A stretch of DNA of 64,000 bases from Rhynchopus sp. YZ270_cl-10 (Eukaryota; Euglenozoa; Diplonemea; Diplonemida; Diplonemidae). The translations under genes were made by a program, and so were the position numbers. Below, piece by piece: positions 42,112 to 52,702 of this stretch (its first letter is position 1; each line of letters begins with the position of its first letter). A model generated the notes under the pieces. The model made no database searches, was not told where the DNA came from, and saw only the letters and a list, made by a program, of their open reading frames with translations. Where the stretch lies: assembly GCA_964035575.1 (NCBI GenBank), contig OZ037839.1, positions 1,054,001 to 1,118,000 of the forward strand, read 5' to 3'.

Positions 42112-43061
42112 TGTTTCGAGTGAAGTGTTGCTCTGTTGTGGGGTGGTGTTGAGAAGGAGGAGGAGGGAGGCAAGATACAACAAAATAGCTTTCTTTGTTT
42201 TGTTTTGTTCACTTATCCAGGTACTCTCCTCATATACAGTTGTAAACAAGAACTGACGGGTACATGGCATGTCTGTGTGGAAACAACAGGGGCGCCGCTG
42301 TCCAGAACCCTAAAAGCTCCAAACTGAAATACTGTCCAGCATGTGTACCTTGTGGGGCAGCTTTATTTACTCGACCAGGTATCAGTCGAGATGAACAAGA
42401 ACCGACATGTACACACACCACCCAGAGGACCATCGGGTGCACACACACTGCAAGAGATGCACATCATGATGCCCATCCCTGCAACACTCTATGGTGCCTT
42501 AGGTGCTCAACACATCGCTACCGCACAGGTGGCTGAAGTACATCTCCAGTGCACGCTGTGGTGCTGCGCTGAGACCACAGCCCTTTACCACGTATGGCGG
42601 ACGCAGTGTGTCGAGGGCGAACACTGCTGGGGTGACCGCGCCTGGGCTGCTGCCGTGCACTGCGACACCTGCGACGGTGTCACCAACACAGGCACCTGCT
42701 TCTCTTCCCTCTCCACCCTCTGCCTCTCTCTGCATCTGCACAGAAGTGCCGTCCATCCACCCACACGAGCCTCTGGCATGACACATGCTTCGAGATAAAA
42801 AAAAATCCATTATATTATACATAAACGACTTTAGAAAACAGCACTCAAATCGTGTAACAGATAAAATAGAAAACTGCGGAAGCTGAACCTAAGCCTCCCA
42901 GCTTAGTGACCTCCTCCCTAACATATTGGTGTCTGCATGGCGTATGATAATACACTGTGTGGACACCACTGCTGATAAAAGACTGTGTTAGGGGTTGGCA
43001 CGCTACCCATGTCATGTGCCCCACGGTTGTTAGCAATGTCACACCACGATTTGCTCACTGG
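42112..43061. other. Intergenic region between gene F and the cyclase gene
   Basis: An open frame at 42499-42822 on minus (107 codons) and one at 42343-42798 on plus overlap each other. Neither shows a known family or a convincing start, so I call none. Bases 42800-43061 are AT-richer. Confidence 0.4.
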
Positions 43062-44927
43062 CTAATGATCAACACCGTAGCATTCTATGGGCGTTTGTGT
43101 CGAGTCAGGTGGCGGGTCCGCACTCCGTTGTCCAGTACTGCTCAAGCTCACTCCTGTCCACTGCAGAAAGAGCGACTGTGTCGAAGCGGGGTCGTATGTG
43201 CTCTGTGCACGTGCAGGCAGGTGCAGTGTCTCGCGTCCCACTGTGCTCATCACGCTGTGTGGTACACTAACCAGCCTCGCTGCAGCCGTCAACTCCTCGA
43301 CACTGACGTCACCACGAAGGTACGCACGCACAGAGCTGTTGAAGTCGTCAAACGGCTTCTTCTCGCCAATCATGTACATCCACTCGTCGGCTTCTTGTTC
43401 AGTACCTACATTTTCATCTGGCACCACCAGCTCGGCCACCACCTCCTCGTCACACCCCGCGTCCACCTCCACCTTGCGTGGGATAAGGCGCAGCTGGTGC
43501 TCCAGCTCCCCGTCGCTGAAGCAGAGGCGGTTGCAGAGCACATCGCAGCCGAGGATGCGCCCCGCACGTTCCATCCCGTTCACGTCGCGCACGAGAGTGC
43601 CGATCATGCTGAAGCGGCGCATCATCTCACAGCCCATGTCGCCACGGAGCACCTTCCCTGTTGCGATGCCGATGTTGAAGAAGGACTCGCAGCGGCCGAT
43701 GCCCTTCAGCAGTAGCGTCGCCGTGTGGAGCGCTGAGGTGGCGTGGCTGGCACATGGCCGTGATGTGTTGAAGGAGCAGTGGATGCGGTCACCGATGAAC
43801 ACGTCCACCATGCCACGCTGCGACTCTGTTGCACTGAGCGCCCTCAGCAGAAGAGCTGTGAACAGTTCACTGAAGCGCGCGCTGTCCTCCAGGAGGTGCA
43901 GTGTCTCCTTCACGTTCAGCATCAGCAGCGTTGCCTTCACGTGGCTCAGCCCCAAGGAACGTGCTGTTGCGAGTGTTGCCAAAAGAGTGCTGCCCGACCT
44001 ATCCAGCGTGGACTCCATGTCTGATGCTTCCGTCTGGCTGTCGGTGTCCGTTCCGACCTGAGAGGTGTCCAGGGTGGCGTCCATCGCAAAAGGCAGACAC
44101 GTCTGCGGGAGGTACGCCTTGTACACACGCAGGTTCGCCTCCAACGTACTGAGTGCAAGAAGCATCCCCTCGGGCAGGTCCGCTCCATGCGCCTCCAGCA
44201 GCTCCGCCACCTTCTCCACGTCGTAGCCAGCTAGGAGGGAGGCGATCTCCTGCACGGTGCTGATTGTCTGTGCCATGGACGCCTGCTCCTTCAGCACGTC
44301 GCGTGCAAAGCCTCGTGTTGCGAGAAAATCAATCCCGAAGACAATCATCCCAACAATGCCTGCAGTCCTGAAGTTGACCGGGCAAGGCGGTGATGCGCAC
44401 GCCCCCATGTCGTAGATCACCTCACGTCGTTTCTCCAGACTCCATAGCCCAGGCATGTCCAGCACACCGAACCTGAAGCTCTCCTCAAGCATCATGAGCG
44501 CAAGCCAGCCTATTATCACACAGACTATCACCACGCTGTACGAGGACGGCACCTTCATCACCAGCAGCAGGTCCACAAGCAGCACGGCATACGGCCACAG
44601 AGAATAGCTAAGTGCACGCGCCATGAGGTCGCCCACTAAGATCGCAAAGGCATAACCCAACACGACCAACATAATCAGGAACGAGGTGAGCTTGCACTTC
44701 AAGAGCACTGCACCAATCGCAAGCAGGGAGGAGACAGCGTAAGCCATCTGCACCAGCACATACAGTGGCATGGTGAAGACCAGGGAGCGCAGCATAAAAG
44801 TGTACAGCACATTGACGACCAAGACACCCAAGTTGAAGTAGAAGAACATCCGCCTCCGTAAGTACTCCTGCTTGCCGAGGGTCCCATCCAGGGAGAAGGC
44901 GGCATCGAGCCACTTCCAACAGCCCAT
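43062..44927 (-). CDS. Membrane protein with divergent class III nucleotidyl cyclase domain
   Basis: The protein has 621 residues. Residues 25-145 contain five hydrophobic helices and a sixth lies near 190-210, so the N-terminus is a six-helix membrane module. A helical linker follows (QASMAQTISTVQEIASLLAGYDVEKVAELLE, in two parts), then NLRVYKAYLPQ. The cyclase-like domain runs from about 325 to 500, with TLLMLNVKETL where active enzymes have a metal-binding aspartate, GDRIHCSFN, and GIATGKVLRGDMG. The first metal aspartate is missing (LNVKE), so catalysis is doubtful; a regulatory or heterodimer role is possible. MGC at the start could be a myristoylation/palmitoylation signal. The ATG lies 14 bases after a probable splice acceptor. 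Cyclases of similar layout are known to me from euglenozoans. Confidence 0.75.
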   Translation of the reverse strand: MGCWKWLDAAFSLDGTLGKQEYLRRRMFFYFNLGVLVVNVLYTFMLRSLVFTMPLYVLVQMAYAVSSLLAIGAVLLKCKLTSFLIMLVVLGYAFAILVGDLMARALSYSLWPYAVLLVDLLLVMKVPSSYSVVIVCVIIGWLALMMLEESFRFGVLDMPGLWSLEKRREVIYDMGACASPPCPVNFRTAGIVGMIVFGIDFLATRGFARDVLKEQASMAQTISTVQEIASLLAGYDVEKVAELLEAHGADLPEGMLLALSTLEANLRVYKAYLPQTCLPFAMDATLDTSQVGTDTDSQTEASDMESTLDRSGSTLLATLATARSLGLSHVKATLLMLNVKETLHLLEDSARFSELFTALLLRALSATESQRGMVDVFIGDRIHCSFNTSRPCASHATSALHTATLLLKGIGRCESFFNIGIATGKVLRGDMGCEMMRRFSMIGTLVRDVNGMERAGRILGCDVLCNRLCFSDGELEHQLRLIPRKVEVDAGCDEEVVAELVVPDENVGTEQEADEWMYMIGEKKPFDDFNSSVRAYLRGDVSVEELTAAARLVSVPHSVMSTVGRETLHLPARAQSTYDPASTQSLFLQWTGVSLSSTGQRSADPPPDSTQTPIECYGVDH

Positions 44928-44941
44928 CTTGCTTCCTCGCT

Positions 44942-44990
44942 CTGTGGTTGGCGTGGTGTTTGTATGGGGAGAGAAACGAAGACACGAGAT
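44942..44990 (-). promoter_or_regulatory. Likely trans-splice acceptor upstream of the cyclase gene
   Basis: The minus strand reads gtgtcttcgtttctctcccc, then a C/A-rich stretch ending ccacag at 44942-44943, giving a 14-base 5' UTR. Confidence 0.4.
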
Positions 44991-45764
44991 CTTTGCAAAA
45001 ATAAACCCAGGCTCAGCGAGCCGTGTAAAGAAAGGGGTGCTAGAGGGAAACCGACAACGTGGCGGGGGGTGAGGGTGGCCCCTACATTAGGGCAATTCAC
45101 CTTCGGGCGAATGATTGCCTATCTTGGCTGAAACCAGATTATCGGCAGGAGAATCACCATTATTGCCCATTGAAGCCCATTGAAGCCCACCCTTTGCTTT
45201 TCCGTGTGTTGAAAGCCCTTTCCCCCCCCCCTCTATACTTACCTCTTTTCCTTGCGGCCACCTCCCGAAGTCCCAAGCCCCTCCTCCACATGTTCTACGT
45301 ATCCCTTCTTCGGTGCTGATAAACTCGCGGATCGCGGGGTCAGTAAATCAAGGATAACACTCCATCACTGTGGAGAGCCGAGATACCGTCCTAGGATTCT
45401 GGGACAACAAAACTGGGACACCCCCCCAAAAAAAAATCCTCGATTGTCCCAGTCAGAGCTCGCGCTAAAGTCCATCCCTCATCCCGGGATTTTTGGGGGT
45501 TTTGGTAGGAACGTTTTTTTTTTGCAGTACGGGGATTTCATTAAGAAACCAGAAGTTCTAATATTGTTGAGTAAGACCACCACATAGTGGACTTGCATAT
45601 ACATGTGACCCCGCCGTGGAACGCAATTGGCTCGGAAAGTCAAAAGAAAGAGGAGAAAAAAAAAAAAAAGAGAAAAAAAAAAAAAGTTGGTTACCGTGCG
45701 CCTGCGGCGCTGCCTGTTCCCTTCCAGTTTCTACAGGCAAACACTTGCCCCCTTTACCTTACAC

Positions 45765-46090
45765 TGACGGGTTTTGACCAAAACCAAGAACTTGTCCATT
45801 TCGGCAAATTGACCCCACCACAGAACGGACGGATTCCGGAAATGCAAATGCCGGTGTTTTCGCGCATTTTCATGTTTCAAGACGTCAGGATCAGGGAGAG
45901 AAAATCTGGTTGTGGGATTTACCTTGGCCCTCTTTACCCACATGGATTTTGACCAAAACCAAAAAATTGGCCATTTCGGCAAAGTGACCCCACCACAGCG
46001 CGGACGGATTCCGGAAATTCCAATCGCGGTATGTTTTGGGGCTGAAAACCCACTGATTTTCAGGAGAAAAATTGCTTCCAAATCTCGGAA
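45765..46090. repeat. Dispersed repeat with the gaccccaccacag motif
   Basis: Two related sub-units lie head to tail (45775-45935 and 45945-46090), each with ttgaccaaaacca, tgaccccaccacag and cggacggattccgg. An inverted copy lies at 59085-59320, and partial copies near 51280-51340 and 51110-51180. No ends or target duplication are clear. Confidence 0.6.
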
Positions 46091-46671
46091 TTTTCCGAAT
46101 TTTCCTGAAAATGACCCTTGTTTACGAGTATGGGTTCATATTTTGCGAAAATTTAAGTCACTAAAATTTTGTCCATTTTTCCGTATATACCCCACCACAA
46201 GCCGGGATTGGCCCGGAAATGCCACAAAACGGGGTTTCCGGGCCTCCCCAGCTAACCTTTTCAAGGAACGTTTTTCCGTACCCGAAATCCATTTTTTCCC
46301 CATTTTTTCCCATAATTAGCGCGACCACTGGTCCCAGTTTTGGGCTACGTCAGTATTGTTTTGGTGGGGTTTTCCGCATGCTGCGTATCGAGAGGGGAGC
46401 GACGTAAAATGCCGTTGCCCAAATAGCACTCCCCTATGTACTGGGGTGAGTGGGGGTGTCGAAGCCTTCCAAGTGATAACTCAAGATCGCCCTCAGGTAG
46501 CAGAACAAATGTGAAGGGGGACAGTAAGAGACAGTGGGGGGTTGATTACAAAGTCGCAGAAAGAAAAAAAAAACAAAACAAAAGGGGTTTGCAAACGGCA
46601 CTACTCGACCCGCCCAAACACACAGAATAATCCCAACACCCCAATTCCCACTCCCGCTTTCTTTACTGCCG

Positions 46672-47673
46672 CTAAAAACCAACGTCACCTAGTCTGCTGC
46701 GTACAACGTTGCTACACTTGTCCCTTCCGTCGACTTTCGACAACGTTGTGCAGTTGTAGAGAAACCAGTCACCAATCGTGGTGACTGCGTGCAGGCCGGT
46801 GAAGTCCATTTTCGACAACGATGTGCAGTTGTAGAGAAACTTGGTACCGATCGTGATGACTGCTTGCAGGCCGGTCAGGTCTACTTCCGACAACGATGTG
46901 CAGTCAGAGAGAAAATCATCACCAATCGTGGTGACTGCTTGCAAGCCGGTGAAGTCCACTTTCGACAACATTTCGCAGTCGGAGAGAAACCCGTGACCAA
47001 TCGTTGTGACTGATTGCAGGCCGGTGAAGTCCACTTTCGACAACGATGTGCAGGAGGAGAGGAACCGGTCACCAATCGTGGTGACTGCTTGCAGGCCGGT
47101 GAAGTCCACTTTCGACAACGTTGTGCAGTAGGAAAGAACCCAGTCACCAATCGTGGTAACTGCTTGCAATCCGGTGAGGTCGACTTCCGACAACGATGTG
47201 CAGTTGCAGAGAAAATCGTCACCAATCGTGGTGACGCAGGGTAATGCAGGCAGGTGCAGTGTGATGCCACAGTTGTCATCCACATTGGGTACGCAACTGA
47301 AACCAATGCGCGTTACGTCACTACGTGAGAAGAAGTCTTCTGGAATCTCAGTCACAACTTCTGCCTGAAGAAGCAAGCTGGCCACCTTCGGATCCTCCAC
47401 CTGCTGCAACCTTTCTGCTGTGATGTTTGTCTCACCCAATGCATGAAGAGCTGATATGGCTTCGTACTTCTTTGTATTCGTCAACACGACTGTGTCTCCA
47501 GCACTCAGTTCTGTGATGTCCTCTCCTTCCTCCTTCCCTCCGAAGCCCATGCGGAAGCTGTCTTCGCCCAACCCTGTTGCAGACGCCACCTTCTCCCGCA
47601 TCGTCTCCGTTGTGTCGTTCTCACCCACCTCAATCACGAGGTCCTTCCCCAAGCCCTGAATAGTCAGTTCCAT
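46672..47673 (-). CDS. Gene G: short ubiquitin-like/LRR protein
   Basis: The protein has 333 residues from MELTIQGLGKDLVIEVGEND. Residues 1-70 are a ubiquitin-like domain close to that of genes A to F (RMGFGGKEEGEDITELSAGDTVVL is shared in two blocks). The linker differs (ITAERLQQVEDPKVASLL) and lacks the retroelement target. It has about seven LRRs with the consensus VTTIGDxFLxxCTSLSKVDFTGLQA, which are more uniform than in A to F. It ends DGRDKCSNVVRSRLGDVGF, as in gene H. It is a tandem duplicate of gene H. Confidence 0.85.
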   Translation of the reverse strand: MELTIQGLGKDLVIEVGENDTTETMREKVASATGLGEDSFRMGFGGKEEGEDITELSAGDTVVLTNTKKYEAISALHALGETNITAERLQQVEDPKVASLLLQAEVVTEIPEDFFSRSDVTRIGFSCVPNVDDNCGITLHLPALPCVTTIGDDFLCNCTSLSEVDLTGLQAVTTIGDWVLSYCTTLSKVDFTGLQAVTTIGDRFLSSCTSLSKVDFTGLQSVTTIGHGFLSDCEMLSKVDFTGLQAVTTIGDDFLSDCTSLSEVDLTGLQAVITIGTKFLYNCTSLSKMDFTGLHAVTTIGDWFLYNCTTLSKVDGRDKCSNVVRSRLGDVGF

Positions 47674-48318
47674 TTTATGTGTCTCTTGATGTATCACTGC
47701 GGGTGGGGTGTCGGGTAAGGAAGAGCACGGCTCCTCGAAGTGTCACGCCTGCCAGTCCATTGCTCCCAGGCGGTTCCCACCGTGCAAGCAGGCCGTTTAG
47801 ACCACCAGGTAGCGTTTGCAATCAATGCAGGAGCGCCTGCGGACCGGAGGCCCTTTGAATTGGAGACGGGAGTAGGCGGGAACAGAAATGTGTCCTTCCA
47901 AGCATGTTCCCAGATCACGTGATTTTGACCAAAAAAATTTGGGGTCCAAATTTGGGGAGTGATTACAGAGTCTCAGAAACATAAAACAAAAGGGGATTGC
48001 GAACGGCAGTTCTTGACCATGTGTTGGGTCTGTGGTATGGAGCGCAGGTATTCTAAGTAAGGCAGCTGAGTAAGAAACTGACAGAATAAATGACCCATGC
48101 TGCATGCGCACGCGTACGCAGCGAATTCTAAGAAAGTGCGTACAGCATACCACCGTATGCGTACGGCAGTGCTTGTTGTGGAAGAGAAAATGTCCAATGA
48201 AGGTGGGTGGTACAGTGGGGATGATTTCTTGCTCGCTCAACAAAACACTACTCGACCCGCCCAAACACACAGAATAATCCTAACACCCCAATTCCCACTC
48301 CCGCTTTCTTTACTGCCG
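47674..48318. other. Intergenic region between genes G and H
   Basis: Bases 47740-47940 match 49290-49515 with small changes; these are the duplicated 5' flanks of G and H. Bases 48235-48318 match 46600-46671 (3' flanks). The middle is unique and without a gene. Confidence 0.6.
47697..47725 (-). promoter_or_regulatory. Likely trans-splice acceptor upstream of gene G
   Basis: The minus strand reads ctcttccttacccgacaccc, then a C-rich stretch ending cgcag at 47697-47698, 23 bases before the ATG. Gene H has an almost identical stretch (near 49270-49300). Confidence 0.4.
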
Positions 48319-49245
48319 CTAAAAACCAACGTCACCTAGTCTGCTGCGTACAACGTTGCTACACTTGTCCCTTCCGTCGACTTTCGACAACGATGTGCAG
48401 GAGGAGAGAAACCCGTCACCAATCGTGGTGACTGATTGCAAGCCTGTGAGGTCCAGTTTCGACAACGTTGTGCAGTTGAAGAGAAAATTGTCACCAATCG
48501 CGGTGACTGCGTGCAGGCCGGTGAGGTCCAATTTCGACAACGACTTGCAGGAGGAGAGAAACCCGTTACCGATCGTGGTGACTGCTTGCAGGCCGCTCAG
48601 GTCTACTTCTGACAACAATTTGCAGTTGTGGAGAAACCCGTTACCAATCGTGGTGACTGCTTGCAGGCCGGTCAGGTCGACTTTCGACAACGATTTGCAG
48701 TTGGAGAGAAACCAGTCACCAATCGTGGTGACTGATTGCAGGCCTGTGACGTCGACTTCCGACAACGATGTGCAGTTGCAGAAAACCCAGTCACCAATCC
48801 TGGTGACGCAGGGTAATGCAGGCAGGTGCAGTGTGATGCCACAGTTGTCATCCACATTGGGTACGCAACTGAAACCAATGCGCGTTACGTCACTACCTAA
48901 GAAGAAGCTTTCTGGAATCGCAGTCGCAACTTCTGCCTGAAGAAGAAAGCTGGCCACCTTCGGATCCTCCACCTGCTTCAACCTTTCTGCTGTGATGTTT
49001 GTCTCACCCAATGCATGAAGAGCTGATATGGCTTCGTACTTCTTTGTATTCGTCAACACGACTGTGTCTCCAGCACTCAGTTCTGTGATGTCCTCTCCTT
49101 CCTCCTTCCCTCCGAAGCCCATGCGGAAGCTGTCTTCGCACAACTCTGTTGCAGACGCCACCTTCTGCCGCATCGTCTCCGTTGTGTCCTTCTCACCCAC
49201 CTCAATCACGAAGTCCTTCCCCAAGCCCTGGATAGTCAGTTCCAT
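48319..49245 (-). CDS. Gene H: short ubiquitin-like/LRR protein
   Basis: The protein has 308 residues from MELTIQGLGKDFVIEVGEKD. The architecture is as in gene G with one repeat fewer. The ubiquitin-like domain, the linker ITAERLKQVEDPKVASFL, the LRRs and the C-terminal tail DGRDKCSNVVRSRLGDVGF are all close to gene G. Repeat-number change by unequal exchange between the 75 bp units is the simplest explanation of the length difference. Confidence 0.85.
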   Translation of the reverse strand: MELTIQGLGKDFVIEVGEKDTTETMRQKVASATELCEDSFRMGFGGKEEGEDITELSAGDTVVLTNTKKYEAISALHALGETNITAERLKQVEDPKVASFLLQAEVATAIPESFFLGSDVTRIGFSCVPNVDDNCGITLHLPALPCVTRIGDWVFCNCTSLSEVDVTGLQSVTTIGDWFLSNCKSLSKVDLTGLQAVTTIGNGFLHNCKLLSEVDLSGLQAVTTIGNGFLSSCKSLSKLDLTGLHAVTAIGDNFLFNCTTLSKLDLTGLQSVTTIGDGFLSSCTSLSKVDGRDKCSNVVRSRLGDVGF

Positions 49246-51614
49246 TTTATGTGTCTCTTGATGTATCTCTGCGGGTGGGTTGTTGGGTAAGGAAGAGCAC
49301 GGCTCCTCGAAGTGTCACGCCTGCCAGTCCATTGCTCCCAGGCAGTTCCCACCATGGAAGCAGGCCGTTTAGACACCAGGTAGCGTTTGCAATCAATGCA
49401 GGAGCGCCTGCGAACCGGAGGCCCTTTGAATTGGAGACGGGAGTAGGCGGGAACAGAAATGTGTCCTTCCAAGCATGTTCCCAGATCACGTGATTTTGAC
49501 CAAAAAAAATTGGGGTCCAGATCACGGAAAAAAAAGCGGGGTGGAGAGGCGTTTTTGTCCGTCGCATCGTCCGATGCGGTGCGATTGCAGAAAGTGATGG
49601 GGTCATTTTTGGGTGATCTATGATCGTCTCCGTGAGACACGTAACAGGCTGTGAGAGCTTAGAGAGAGTTAGCTGAGCAGGACCCCAAGGGTACAGTCAT
49701 TGGACACTGCTACACAGCAGTAAGGTCGCCTGGCTGCCCTCATTGAAAGCATCCTCGCCTTTGACATCAACAGATGAAAGTAACTGGCAGTACGACCATA
49801 ATAGAAGACACACCAGTGTCTATGGCAAGACAAGCTTCCCCCCAGCCCCAAGTCCCAAACCGAATGAGAGTGCCGCAGGTGGCTCTCCCACAGCCAGTAC
49901 CACACCCCAAAGAGAGAGAACTCAGTAAGGACCCTGCCGTCCCAGTTGCCCCTCGGTGTCTTGATCCTCTCGCTCTCCTCACGCTTGCCCATTGTTCACC
50001 CAGTTTCCACCAAAATGTCGTGTCCACTCGAACACCTGTCGCCTGACCACACCTCCCCATCCCTCGGCCGTCCTCCAACCGCACTGCACGACGCTCTGTG
50101 CCAGTCGCAGTTGTCGACAACGAATGCGAAGAGATGCTGTGCACAGCGTGAATGCCACATCCTGTGTAGATGAACTCTACCCAAGGCTGCTGACGGGGTG
50201 TCAGCAGGCAGACACAAAAGAAGCAACCTTGCAACACCAACGAGCCTCACGCAAAAGAAAGACCGGGACAAAAAGCACCAAGCCATCACGAGTTGAAAGC
50301 TCTGCTTTGACCCACCACAGACCCGCTGTGTCCCTCCCATGCTGTCCACAGCACTGCCCCCACCCTCAGCAATACTCCCAATGCTCTCCTGCATCTGCCG
50401 TACACTGCGTCACATTCCTGTCCTTGCATGGAATCGCTGTTCGTGTGTTGTGGCCACATCCTCCCCATATTCCTTCCTCCCAACCCTGGCAGCGATACAG
50501 CCGCACTGCCAAGAGAGCCACGCCTTGTAGTGATGGGTGAGGAACCCCACACCACAAAGCACTGTCCCGCGAAGCCGCAGCACCACTGCCTCCACCTGCA
50601 CACTCCGCTGTCTCCACCCACCCCACGCAAGGAAGAACGCTAAAGGTGCTCTCGTGCTGCAACCACAGACAAGCTGAGGTGCCAGACAATGCACGAAAGC
50701 ACCCCACGGCCAGCCACAGCTTCCCCTCTCCCATCACCACACCACAAACGGTGGAGGCGCCTCACCCCATATGTCCTATCCTTAATTATAGACTCTAGCC
50801 CTATCAGTCCGAGCAGGGCCATTTCTAAATATGGGGTCCGGGGGGTACAAAATCCAATCTGGGAGGCAAATTTTCTGGCAGATTTATTTTGTGCCAAAAA
50901 CGTCCTTATTTGCATTTTTGGGATTCATCCGTGCAGGTGGTGGGGTCAATCTCGAAATTGGACAATTTTTTGACCACTTAAATTTTGAGAAATATGAGCC
51001 CGGTTGATTATACGTGGGGCCCATTTTCGGCCAAAATTTTCCTCAAAATCGGGGTTTGTAAAATTGACCCTTCTGTGAAGGAAGGTTGTGGAGGGTCCTT
51101 ATTTGCAGTGGTGGGGTCAATTTGCTGAAATGGACAAGTTCTGGGTTATGGTTAAAATGAGTGTAAGGTAAAGAGGGCCAAGGAGAAGTCAAAGAAGTCC
51201 AAATTTAACCAGATTTTCTATGAGAACCCAAAACTCAAAAATGTTCGAAAACGTCTCTATTTGCGTTTTTTTGGAATCCGTCCGCACTGTGGTGGGGTCA
51301 ATTTGCAGAATTGGGCAAGTTCTTGGTTTTTGCTAAAATGAGTACGGTGTCAGTGTGATGTTAGTGTAGAGAACAAGTTTTCTAAAAAACCCCCTCATAA
51401 CTCCGGCACGCGGCCTGGTACGACCTCTATCAAAAGATTCCTCCCTCTTCTCCTCTCCCCTTTTATTTGCTTTTATTTGATTTCTTTTGACCTCTAAGAG
51501 TACGATCATAAACCCCACAAACTACACAATTTTCGGTTCCGGCAAATTTTTGGAGTACCAACTATTTTGCAAAAAAAAATTCGATTTTTTTTGGCGTCGT
51601 CCCTGGGGGAATGT
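49246..51614. other. Gene-poor stretch right of gene H
   Basis: Bases 49290-49515 are the duplicated flank shared with gene G. Bases 49670-50790 hold overlapping open frames on both strands (for example 49767-50240 and 49996-50394 on minus, 49992-50540 on plus) with no recognisable family; a decayed gene is possible. Bases 50810-51040 match 54965-55190, part of the CACTA-like element, and 51110-51340 match the dispersed repeat. Confidence 0.45.
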
Positions 51615-52702
51615 TAAGGGTCCCCCTTTTCAGCTTTCGAAATAATAAAAGACATAAAAGACATAAAAGACATGTTAAAAGACATGTAGTACACTTCCGG
51701 CTGTGCCTTGCTGTTGGCCTGAATGACACGGCTGCTGCATACCCCCTCGTCCGTGAGGAAGTGACCCAACTCAGCAAGAACGCCTTCGTCCTCCTCCTTG
51801 AACAACTCGTAACGGCTGTCTCTGGCTTTGCCAGCAGGTCTGTCTGTTACCTGTTAGAACATCAGGATGTGGGCCTGAAGCGCAGGCTTTGTCTTCTCGT
51901 TCATATCTGACTCGAACGCGTACGTCGTCGCTAACACCACTGTGTCATTTCTCAGGTACTGCTTGTTGTTTCTGTCTTGAACCACGGTGAGAAGTGTCAC
52001 TTCGAGACACTTCTTACCGGGGTTTGGGTTGAACCTCGTGGTTTCTGGTGAAAAACGCCGGGTTTCCCATAGAACCCTTAAGAAACGCACGTTCTAAGGC
52101 ATTTTACACCAAAAATCGCTACACGAAAAGAGGAATAAAGTTGAATTCTAAACACCTCGATTTTTGGCCCAATCTTTCGGTTAGTTTCCAACGCCGAAAA
52201 AATCTGAGACTTTGGTGCCTTTGCGTAAGTCGATTTTTGGTGAACCATGTATGGGCGAAGGGGTGAGGGGACGATAGCGGAAGCAATTTAGTTTTGCGAA
52301 TCCTAAAACTCTCTGCCTCGTGGAGTTAACACAAACGAACGGAACTCAACGAACCGAACCGATCTGAACGCATGGTAAGCTAGATAAAACACGTGCGTGG
52401 TGACAAAACGCAACGCTGTTCATAGGTTTCGTTGGCCGTTTTTGCTCACAAACAACCCAAAAACGACCTTCTGTGTGACCACACATGGTTCTGACACCCC
52501 AGAATCGCTATTCCCAGCGCACATAGCCAGGTATGGACCCAAAAAACCACCCAAAAAGGTGAAAATCCCGGGTTTACAAACGCTGTATGTCTTTTATGTG
52601 TCTTCTATGTCTTTTAAGCGAAAAAGTGGAATTTTAAAAGACGATAAAAGACATAAAAGACGTCTTTTAAAAGACATGATAAAAGACAAGGGGGACCCTT
52701 AG
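51615..52702. mobile_element. Non-autonomous hAT-like element, 1088 bp
   Basis: The ends are taagggtccccc at 51615-51626 and its complement at 52691-52702, and a perfect 8 bp duplication gggaatgt lies outside both (51607-51614 and 52703-52710). An 8 bp duplication and these ends fit the hAT superfamily. Subterminal tracts carry repeated taaaagacat (51645-51690 and 52570-52690), which resemble transposase-binding sites and match those of the larger hAT at 52769. A minus-strand open stretch at about 51620-52090 may be captured coding sequence of unknown origin. Confidence 0.85.

Larger units (their letters stand above)
44928..46671. other. Gene-free stretch between cyclase gene and gene G
   Basis: A dispersed repeat is present at about 45765-46090; bases 45190-45760 and 46090-46430 look like further AT-rich repeat DNA. 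The motif taccgtgcgcctgcggcgc at 45692 recurs at 57652, 58510 and 59990. The stretch 46560-46690 is repeated at 48235-48330 (3' flanks of genes G and H). No supported gene. Confidence 0.5.

Noticed and set aside
49669-50740. Coding region with several Cys-rich frames on minus
   Set aside because: Frames on both strands are about equally long, none shows a known motif, and starts are not convincing. Listed only as unresolved intergenic DNA.
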